From positions 1 through 12,022 of the forward strand of contig CAKUHX010000037.1 of assembly GCA_934659475.1 (NCBI GenBank): a stretch of DNA of 12,022 nucleotides, in the 5' to 3' direction. This DNA is from an uncultured Oscillospiraceae bacterium. Its GTDB lineage: Bacteria > Bacillota > Clostridia > Oscillospirales > Oscillospiraceae. Shown in pieces: positions 7,210 to 12,022 of the stretch. The notes beneath the pieces are model-generated. The model saw only the letters and a list, made by a program, of their open reading frames with translations, had not been told where the DNA came from and did no database searches. The translations under genes were made by a program, and so were the position numbers. Each line of letters starts with the position of its first letter. Within the stretch, counting starts at the first letter, position 1.

Positions 7210-7238
7210 ATTATACCATGCGAAGAGAATATATGCAA
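7210..7238 (-). promoter_or_regulatory. Extended -10 promoter of the araC-family gene
   Basis: On the minus strand TTGCAT (7238-7233) is followed after exactly 17 bases by a perfect TATAAT (7215-7210). TGG directly before it (7218-7216) gives an extended -10 element. The predicted start near 7203 leaves an untranslated leader of about 80 nt. That leader can form a 6-bp hairpin between 7156-7161 and 7136-7141, right next to the ribosome binding site at 7129-7134. The site lies about 165 bp from gctA, in the AT-rich core of the divergent region. Confidence 0.65.
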
Positions 7239-7240
7239 AC

Positions 7241-7369
7241 TTTTTGCCAATTGAGCCAAAGAAAATTTGTACATCTTGTGGTAAACTCACACTAGATCCA
7301 TAGCGCAGTTTGGCACCTTGAAAATTTGCGCCAAGAACCAACGATCCCCGAGAAAGTTTGTAATGGAGG
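7241..7369 (+). promoter_or_regulatory. gctA upstream region with repeated GCCAA motifs
   Basis: This AT-rich stretch upstream of the gctAB-gcdA-hgdC operon has a good -35 candidate, TTGCCA (7244-7249, five of six), but only a poor -10 (TGTACA, 7268-7273, at 18 bp). That would fit a promoter needing an activator. GCCAA occurs at 7246-7250, 7255-7259 and 7330-7334, and inverted as TTGGC at 7310-7314; the last two form an inverted repeat with 15 bp between the arms. GAAAATTTG is repeated at 7261-7269 and 7320-7328, with a GAAAGTTTG variant at 7352-7360. The strong ribosome binding site GGAGG lies at 7365-7369. The motifs are visible; an operator role for the divergent AraC protein is inferred. 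Confidence 0.35.
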
Positions 7370-7377
7370 TTTTTCAC

Positions 7378-8475
7378 ATGAACAAAGTGTATTCCCTGCA
7401 TGATGCGGTGGAAAAGTTCGTTGAATCCGGTGACGTGCTCGCCATCGGCGGCTTCACCACCAATCGCAAGCCTTACGCCACTGTGGCTGAGATCCTGCGC
7501 CAGGGCCAGAAGGACTTCATCGTTTACGCCGGCCCCGGCGGCGGCGAGGTCGATATGCTCATCGGCGAGGGCCGTGTGGCTGCCTATATCAACTGCTACA
7601 CCGCCAACTCCGGCTACACCAACGTGTCCCGCCGCTTCCGCGCCGCCATCGAGAAGGGCCAGCTGACCTATGAGGACTACTCCCAGGATGTGCTGATGCT
7701 GATGCTGCACGCCTCTTCCCTGGGCCTGCCCTTCCTGCCTGTCCGCCTGATGCAGGGCTCCGGCCTGATGAAGTACTGGGGCATCAGCGAGGAGAAGCGC
7801 AAGACCATGCCCAAGCTGGAGGACCTGAAGTGCGTCGAGATCGAGAACCCCATGGTCCCCGGCCAGAAGGTCGTGGCCGTGCCCGTGCCCAAGATCGACA
7901 CCGCCATCATCCACGTGCAGCAGGCCAGTCCTGACGGCACCTGCGTCATCTGCGGCGACGAGTTCCACGACATCGACATCGCTGTGGCCGCCCGCAAGAC
8001 CATCGTGACCTGCGAGGAGATCGTCTCCGACGAGTTCATCCGCCGCGACCCCACCAAGACCCGCATCTTCGGCGAGTGCGTCCAGGCCGTGGTGAAGGCC
8101 CCCTACGGCGCGTGGCCCTCTCAGTGCTACGACTACTATGACGACGACGACTCCGCCCTGAAGGAGTACGACAAGGCTTCCAAGTATCAGGATGCCGAGG
8201 ACGCCAAGGCCCAGCTGGCCAAGGCCGCTGCCAAGGCCGAGAAGGCCGCGGCCGCCAAGCCTGAGGACGCCAAGCTGGCCGACGCCGCCGCCCGCGCCAA
8301 GAAGGCTGCCGAGGACGCCGCTGCCGACGTGAAGATCCCTGAGACTTTCCAGGACTATCTGGCCAAGTGGGTCTACGGCTGCGCTGACCAGGCCGCGCTG
8401 CTGGATACCATCGGCGGCAGCCGCCTGATGCGTCTGAAGGTCGAGCCTCACCTGGGCTATTCCACGACTCACTAA
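7378..8475 (+). CDS. gctA: Glutaconate CoA-transferase subunit A
   Basis: The larger (alpha) subunit of glutaconate CoA-transferase, which moves CoA from acetyl-CoA or glutaconyl-CoA to (R)-2-hydroxyglutarate in glutamate fermentation; the active enzyme is a complex with GctB. Close family matches are IGGFTTNRKPYA (23-34), VAAYINCYTANSGYTNVSRR (67-86), LPFLPVRLMQGSGL and IVTCEEI. At 365 residues it is longer than the Acidaminococcus form (about 320). The excess is an Ala/Lys-rich insertion at about 272-319, after YDKASKYQ and before ETFQDYLAKWVYG, both of which align with the family. ATG 7378 is chosen over an in-frame TTG at 7318 because GGAGG (7365-7369) lies 8 nt before it and the family's N-terminus begins there. 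It is the first gene of the operon; gctB follows after 19 bp. Codon use is strongly biased, suggesting high expression. Confidence 0.95.
   Translation: MNKVYSLHDAVEKFVESGDVLAIGGFTTNRKPYATVAEILRQGQKDFIVYAGPGGGEVDMLIGEGRVAAYINCYTANSGYTNVSRRFRAAIEKGQLTYEDYSQDVLMLMLHASSLGLPFLPVRLMQGSGLMKYWGISEEKRKTMPKLEDLKCVEIENPMVPGQKVVAVPVPKIDTAIIHVQQASPDGTCVICGDEFHDIDIAVAARKTIVTCEEIVSDEFIRRDPTKTRIFGECVQAVVKAPYGAWPSQCYDYYDDDDSALKEYDKASKYQDAEDAKAQLAKAAAKAEKAAAAKPEDAKLADAAARAKKAAEDAAADVKIPETFQDYLAKWVYGCADQAALLDTIGGSRLMRLKVEPHLGYSTTH
8194..8334 (+). repeat. Ala/Lys-rich insertion with two 22-residue units in gctA
   Basis: Residues 273-294 and 295-316 of GctA are two imperfect copies of one unit. The first opens AEDAK and ends in KAAAAK; the second opens PEDAK and ends in AEDAAA. 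The DNA repeats GAGGACGCCAAG at both unit starts (8197 and 8263). The composition is almost only Ala, Lys, Glu, Asp, Leu and Arg, as in long charged helices. The single Pro295 at the unit border could mark a turn between two helices. The segment interrupts a region that is continuous in the recalled Acidaminococcus GctA. Confidence 0.75.
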
Positions 8476-8494
8476 GTTAGGGAGGGGTATTAAA

Positions 8495-9298
8495 ATGTCT
8501 GATTATACAAAGTATACCAAGCAGGAGATGCAGGCATACGCCATTGCTAAGAACATCAAAGAGAACCAGATCGTCATCGTGGGCACCGGCCTGCCTCTGA
8601 TCGGCGCTTCTCTGGCCAAGCGGGCCGTGTGCCCCTCCTGCCACCCCATCGTGGAGAGCGGCCTGATGGACTGCGACCCCGTTGAGGTGCCCCGTTCCGT
8701 GGGTGACACCCGTTTCATGGCTCACTGCGCTGTGCAGTGGCCCAACATCCGCTTCGTGGGCTTCGAGGCCAACGAGTGGCTGCATGACGAGGACCGTCTG
8801 GTGGCCTTCATCGGCGGCGCCCAGATCGACCCCTACGGCAACGTGAACTCCACCTGCATTTTCGGCAAGGGCGACTACCTGCAGCCCACCACCCGTTTCA
8901 CCGGCTCCGGCGGCGCCAACGGCATCGCCACCTACTGCAACACCATCATCATGATGCAGCACCAGAAGCGCCGCTTCATCGACCATGTAGACTATATCAC
9001 CTCCTGCGGCTGGATGGACGGCCCCGGCGGCCGTGAGCGCGCTGGCCTGCCCGGCAACCGCGGCCCCCAGATGGTGGTCACCGACCTGGGCATCATGAAG
9101 TTCGATGACGAGACCAAGCGTATGTACCTGGCCTACTACTATCCGTTCTCCACCCCCGAGATGGTGCAGGAGAACACCGGCTTCGAGGTCGACGTGTCCC
9201 GCGCCCAGCTGATGGAGGGCCCCTCTCCCGAGATCATCAAGCTGATCCGCGAGGAGATCGATCCGGGTCAAGCCTTTATCAAGGTCCCCAAGGACTGA
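8495..9298 (+). CDS. gctB: Glutaconate CoA-transferase subunit B
   Basis: The smaller (beta) subunit of glutaconate CoA-transferase, 267 residues, matching the known family length. It carries the catalytic glutamate: Glu54, in the sequence HPIVESGL, sits at the same number as the residue in the Acidaminococcus fermentans enzyme that forms the glutamyl-CoA thioester during transfer. Other family landmarks are IVGTGLPLIGASLAKR (28-43), FIGGAQIDPYGNVNST and FTGSGGANGIATYC. The ATG at 8495 follows a strong AGGGAGGGG (8479-8487). It starts 19 bp after gctA, with which it forms one enzyme, so linked translation makes sense. Downstream, a 99-bp gap holds two perfect hairpins before gcdA. Codon use is as strongly biased as in gctA and gcdA. 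Confidence 0.97.
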   Translation: MSDYTKYTKQEMQAYAIAKNIKENQIVIVGTGLPLIGASLAKRAVCPSCHPIVESGLMDCDPVEVPRSVGDTRFMAHCAVQWPNIRFVGFEANEWLHDEDRLVAFIGGAQIDPYGNVNSTCIFGKGDYLQPTTRFTGSGGANGIATYCNTIIMMQHQKRRFIDHVDYITSCGWMDGPGGRERAGLPGNRGPQMVVTDLGIMKFDDETKRMYLAYYYPFSTPEMVQENTGFEVDVSRAQLMEGPSPEIIKLIREEIDPGQAFIKVPKD

Positions 9299-9309
9299 TA
9301 GCCGTTTCG

Positions 9310-9365
9310 GCTGCTGAGAGTCCGGCGCCGGACTCTCAGCAGCTCAAGAGCCGGGATGTCCCGGC
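9310..9365 (+). promoter_or_regulatory. Two tandem hairpins between gctB and gcdA, no U-tract
   Basis: GCTGCTGAGAGTCCGGC (9310-9326) is followed at once by its exact reverse complement (9327-9343), a perfect 34-bp palindrome. Six bases later GCCGGGA (9350-9356) and TCCCGGC (9359-9365) form a second perfect stem around TG. Neither is followed by a run of T, so intrinsic termination is unlikely. The place and strength suggest an mRNA-stabilising or processing element, or a partial pause, that sets levels of gctAB relative to gcdA. The gcdA ribosome binding site lies 19 nt after the second stem. Confidence 0.7.
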
Positions 9366-9397
9366 CCACATACACCAAAAAATAGGAGGAAACGAAC

Positions 9398-11161
9398 ATG
9401 GGTAACTATTCCATGCCCCGCTATTTCCAGAACATGCCCGTCGTCGGCAAGCCCGTCCGGGCCAACGCCGAGAACGTGGCTGAGCTGAAGGCCATCGAGG
9501 AGGACATCCACAACCATATCGTGGACGCTCTGGAGGCCGGTAAGGCTGACGCCGACATGAACGCCAAGGGCCAGCTGACCGCTATGCAGCGCGTCTCCCT
9601 GCTGGTGGATCCCGGCACCTGGTGCCCTCTGAACAGCCTGTATAACCCCGAGCACAACAAGAACGGCTCCACCTCTATCGTCAAGGGCCTGGGCCGCGTG
9701 AACGGCAAGTGGTGCTGCATCATCGCTTCCGACAACAAGAAGCACGCCGGCACCTGGGTGCCCGGTCAGGCTGACAACCTGCTGCGCGGCTCCGACACCG
9801 CCAAGCGTCTGCGTATCCCCCTGATCTACCTGCTGGAGTGCGCCGGCGTCGAGCTGGACCAGCAGGAGAAGGTGTACCCCAACCGCCGGGGCGGCGGCAC
9901 TCCCTTCTACCGCAACTCCGAGCTGAACCAGATGGGCATCCCCGTCATCGTGGGCATCCACGGCACCAACCCCGCCGGCGGCGGCTACCACTCCATCTCT
10001 CCCACCATCCTGATCGCCCATGAGAAGGCCAACATGGCCGTGGGCGGCGCCGGCATCGTGGGCGGCATGAACCCCAAGCCCCACGTGGACATGGAGGCCG
10101 CTCTGGCCCAGATCGAGGCCACCAAGGGCCTGCGCGCCGATCCCCCCGGATCCGTGTCCATCCACTACGGTCAGACCGGCTTCTTCCGCGAGGTCTGCGC
10201 CACTCAGGAGGGCGTGATCGCCACCATCAAGAAGTACGTGGATATGCTGCCCAGCTACGATCTGGAGTTCTTCCGCGTGGACGCTCCCCAGGCTCCCGCC
10301 GCCTCCGACATGGAGCTGTACGACCTGGTGCTGAACAACAAGAACCGCCCCTATGAGATGTACTCCGTCATCGCCCGCCTCTTCGACGGCAGCCAGTTCA
10401 TGGAGTATAAGAAGGGCTACGGCCCCGAGATGATCACCGGCCTGGCCAAGGTGGACGGCCTTCTGGTGGGCGTGGTGGCCAACCAGCAGGGCGTGTTCCC
10501 CAACTACCCCGAGTATAAGGTGGAGAAGTACGGCCAGTCCATGGGCGCCGGCGGCAAGCTGTACCGCCAGGGCCTGATCAAGATGAACGAGTTCGTCACC
10601 CTGTGTGCCCGTGACCGCATCCCCATGATCTGGATCCAGGATACCACCGGCATCGATGTGGGCGACGACGCCGAGGTCGCCGAGCTGCTGGGCCTGGGCC
10701 AGAGCCTGATCTACTCCATCCAGAACAGCGGCCTGCCCATGATGGAGATCACTCTGCGCCGCGGCACCGCCGCTGCCCACTACGTCCTGGGCGGCCCCCA
10801 GGGCAACGACAACAACGCCTTCTCTCTGGGCACTGCCGCCACTGAGATCAACGTCATGAACGGCAAGACCGCCGCCAACGCCATGTACACTGGCCGTCTG
10901 GCCAAGGACCAGAAGGCCGGCAAGGATCTGCAGCCCACCATCGACAAGATGAACGCGCTGATCGATGACTACGACGTGAAGTCCAAGCCCCTGTTCTGCG
11001 CCCAGGCCGGCCTGGTGGACGAGATCGTTGATATGCCCATGATGCGCAACTACATCGTGGCCTTCACCGATTCCTGCTATCAGAACCCTGAGTCCATCTG
11101 CCCCTTCCATCAGATGCTGCTGCCCCGTACCATCAAGGACTACGACAGCCTGAAGAAGTAA
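9398..11161 (+). CDS. gcdA: Glutaconyl-CoA decarboxylase subunit alpha (carboxyltransferase)
   Basis: The 587-residue alpha subunit has the same length as Acidaminococcus fermentans GcdA as recalled. It transfers the carboxyl group of glutaconyl-CoA to the biotin of the carrier subunit, producing crotonyl-CoA. The membrane subunit then decarboxylates carboxybiotin and pumps Na+ out. The protein has the two crotonase-like halves of the biotin-dependent carboxyltransferase fold. The N-terminal half includes [16 protein letters not shown] and [14 protein letters not shown]; the C-terminal half includes the [16 protein letters not shown] region, [16 protein letters not shown] and [21 protein letters not shown]. 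An AGGAGG at 9384-9389 lies 8 nt before ATG 9398. Subunits B, C and D (membrane pump, biotin carrier, small subunit) are not in the window and must be elsewhere. A propionyl/methylmalonyl-CoA carboxyltransferase is a relative, but context and length favour GcdA. It is flanked on both sides by strong hairpins. Confidence 0.95.
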   Translation: MGNYSMPRYFQNMPVVGKPVRANAENVAELKAIEEDIHNHIVDALEAGKADADMNAKGQLTAMQRVSLLVDPGTWCPLNSLYNPEHNKNGSTSIVKGLGRVNGKWCCIIASDNKKHAGTWVPGQADNLLRGSDTAKRLRIPLIYLLECAGVELDQQEKVYPNRRGGGTPFYRNSELNQMGIPVIVGIHGTNPAGGGYHSISPTILIAHEKANMAVGGAGIVGGMNPKPHVDMEAALAQIEATKGLRADPPGSVSIHYGQTGFFREVCATQEGVIATIKKYVDMLPSYDLEFFRVDAPQAPAASDMELYDLVLNNKNRPYEMYSVIARLFDGSQFMEYKKGYGPEMITGLAKVDGLLVGVVANQQGVFPNYPEYKVEKYGQSMGAGGKLYRQGLIKMNEFVTLCARDRIPMIWIQDTTGIDVGDDAEVAELLGLGQSLIYSIQNSGLPMMEITLRRGTAAAHYVLGGPQGNDNNAFSLGTAATEINVMNGKTAANAMYTGRLAKDQKAGKDLQPTIDKMNALIDDYDVKSKPLFCAQAGLVDEIVDMPMMRNYIVAFTDSCYQNPESICPFHQMLLPRTIKDYDSLKK

Positions 11162-11170
11162 GATCAGATC

Positions 11171-11207
11171 CCGCTGCCCGGGCGGCCCGTGCCGCCCGGC
11201 CCAGCGG
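11171..11207 (+). promoter_or_regulatory. GC-rich hairpin between gcdA and hgdC, no U-tract
   Basis: CCGGGCGGC (11178-11186) pairs with GCCGCCCGG (11191-11199) across a CCGT loop. A further six pairs, CCGCTG (11171-11176) with CAGCGG (11202-11207), continue the stem past a small C-versus-CC bulge. This 15-bp, nearly all-GC stem starts 9 nt after the gcdA stop. No T-run follows. It resembles the gctB-gcdA hairpins in position and type, and could protect or process the mRNA, or reduce readthrough into hgdC. Confidence 0.6.
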
Positions 11208-11228
11208 CTGTCTGCGGAGAATTTGATT

Positions 11229-12011
11229 ATGAGTATCTATACCTTAGGGATCGACATCGGCTCCACCGCCTCCAAATGCGTCATGCTGGCCGATGGCAAG
11301 GACATCGTGGCCAAGTCCCTGATCCCGGTGGGCGCCGGCACCAGCGGCCCCCAGCGGGCCATCGACGAGGTGCTGTCCGCCGCCGGGAAAAAACGGGAGG
11401 ACATGGCCTATGTTCTGGCCACCGGCTACGGCCGCAACTCCCTGATGGACTATGCCGACAAGCAGATGAGCGAGCTCAGCTGCCACGCCAAGGGGGCCCA
11501 CTTCCTTTTCCCGGAGGTGCACACGGTCATCGATATCGGCGGCCAGGACGTGAAGGTGCTGGAGATCGAGAACGGCGTCATGACCAATTTCGCCATGAAT
11601 GACAAGTGCGCCGCCGGCACCGGACGGTTCCTGGACGTGATGGCCCGGGTCCTGGAGGTGGACGTGAAGGATCTGGGGCGGCTGGGCGCCATGTCCACCA
11701 AGTATGTGGGCATCAGCTCCACCTGCACCGTCTTTGCCGAGAGCGAGGTCATCAGTCAGCTGTCCATGGGCCCGGACAAGTGTGACATCATCAACGGAAT
11801 CCACAAATCCGTAGCCGGTCGTGTGGCGGGCCTGGCCCACCGGATCGGCGTTCGGGACCAGGTGGTCATGACCGGCGGCGTAGCTCAGAACCAAGGGGTC
11901 GTCAGTGCCCTGCAGGATGAGCTGGGCCACGAGATCCACACCTCGCCCCTGACCCAGTATAACGGAGCGTTGGGCGCCGCCCTGTTTGCCTTTGATAAGG
12001 TGAACAAATAA
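11229..12011 (+). CDS. hgdC: 2-Hydroxyglutaryl-CoA dehydratase activator HgdC
   Basis: The activator (archerase) uses ATP hydrolysis to inject one low-potential electron into the (R)-2-hydroxyglutaryl-CoA dehydratase HgdAB; a single injection supports many turnovers. Its 260 residues match Acidaminococcus HgdC. The ASKHA ATPase parts are IDIGSTASK (8-16), [10 protein letters not shown] (100-109) and VMTGGVAQN (213-221). The homodimer's shared [4Fe-4S] cluster ligands are Cys127 (DKCAAGTG) and Cys166 ([11 protein letters not shown]), at the same positions as in the characterised enzyme. Start ATG 11229 gives MSIYTLGID and has GGAG (11216-11219) 9 nt upstream; a TTG at 11223 is in frame but poorly placed. 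Codon use includes more CGG and GGG than the three genes before it, fitting a lower required amount. hgdA and hgdB are expected directly after the window. Similar activators serve other acyl-CoA dehydratases, but the operon fixes the role. Confidence 0.96.
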   Translation: MSIYTLGIDIGSTASKCVMLADGKDIVAKSLIPVGAGTSGPQRAIDEVLSAAGKKREDMAYVLATGYGRNSLMDYADKQMSELSCHAKGAHFLFPEVHTVIDIGGQDVKVLEIENGVMTNFAMNDKCAAGTGRFLDVMARVLEVDVKDLGRLGAMSTKYVGISSTCTVFAESEVISQLSMGPDKCDIINGIHKSVAGRVAGLAHRIGVRDQVVMTGGVAQNQGVVSALQDELGHEIHTSPLTQYNGALGAALFAFDKVNK

Positions 12012-12022
12012 GCAAATACAAT

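Noticed and set aside
7318..7377. TTG start extending GctA by 20 residues
   Set aside because: It lies in the regulatory region with no ribosome binding site; ATG 7378 has GGAGG at the right distance and the family N-terminus.
8194..8334. Frameshift or assembly error causing the low-complexity part of GctA
   Set aside because: The frame stays open and the family sequence resumes directly after the insertion with the same codon bias, so a real in-frame insertion is more likely.
6169..8472. A 767-codon open frame on the minus strand
   Set aside because: It runs antisense through gctA and out of frame through the AraC gene. Both real genes have clear families and ribosome binding sites; the long frame reflects GC-rich codon bias.
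9310..9343. Intrinsic terminator after gctB
   Set aside because: The stem is strong but no T-run follows, and gcdA belongs to the same pathway; kept as a regulatory hairpin instead.
9344..11110. A 588-codon open frame on the minus strand opposite gcdA
   Set aside because: The product is a Gly/Val/His/Ala-rich low-complexity sequence typical of antisense frames in high-GC genes, and gcdA is unambiguous.

Overview
The window is about 12 kb of high-GC DNA from what is most likely an anaerobic Clostridia member, probably an Oscillospiraceae-type gut bacterium (Flavonifractor/Intestinimonas-like). That placement is an inference. It rests on the GC-rich codon use, AGGAGG-type ribosome binding sites, a YqhQ (DUF1385) gene next to prmC, and a hydroxyglutarate-pathway operon whose proteins closely resemble, as recalled, those of Acidaminococcus fermentans. 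No search was run.

Left half (1-6150), plus strand, housekeeping. A sensor histidine kinase C-terminus (1-202) runs off the left edge. Then come a YqhQ-family membrane protein (279-1250), a 130-bp inverted-repeat element (1283-1412), prmC (release-factor methyltransferase), recA, recX (GTG start 3 nt after recA), rimO (ribosomal protein S12 methylthiotransferase) and pgsA (phosphatidylglycerophosphate synthase). The run closes with a textbook intrinsic terminator at 6106-6149. The recA leader carries a hairpin against the ribosome binding site and a 16-codon ORF whose stop overlaps an upstream in-frame ATG.

Right half (6279-12022), catabolic. An AraC-family regulator (6279-7121, minus strand) is divergent from gctA, gctB, gcdA and hgdC on the plus strand. 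The window ends just after hgdC; hgdA and hgdB would be expected next. The encoded steps belong to glutamate fermentation through (R)-2-hydroxyglutarate. GctAB loads CoA onto 2-hydroxyglutarate. HgdC activates the 2-hydroxyglutaryl-CoA dehydratase. GcdA is the carboxyltransferase of the Na+-pumping glutaconyl-CoA decarboxylase that gives crotonyl-CoA, which leads to butyrate. Dehydratase subunits and the other decarboxylase subunits are not in the window.

The most unusual points are: an Ala/Lys-rich insertion of about 48 residues built from two 22-residue units in GctA; perfect or near-perfect hairpins without U-tracts in the gctB-gcdA and gcdA-hgdC gaps; a codon-usage shift from gctA-gctB-gcdA to hgdC; repeated GCCAA motifs in the araC-gctA divergent promoter region; and the inverted-repeat element between yqhQ and prmC. 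I see no CRISPR array, tRNA, rRNA, transposase or phage gene, and no clearly new multi-gene system.
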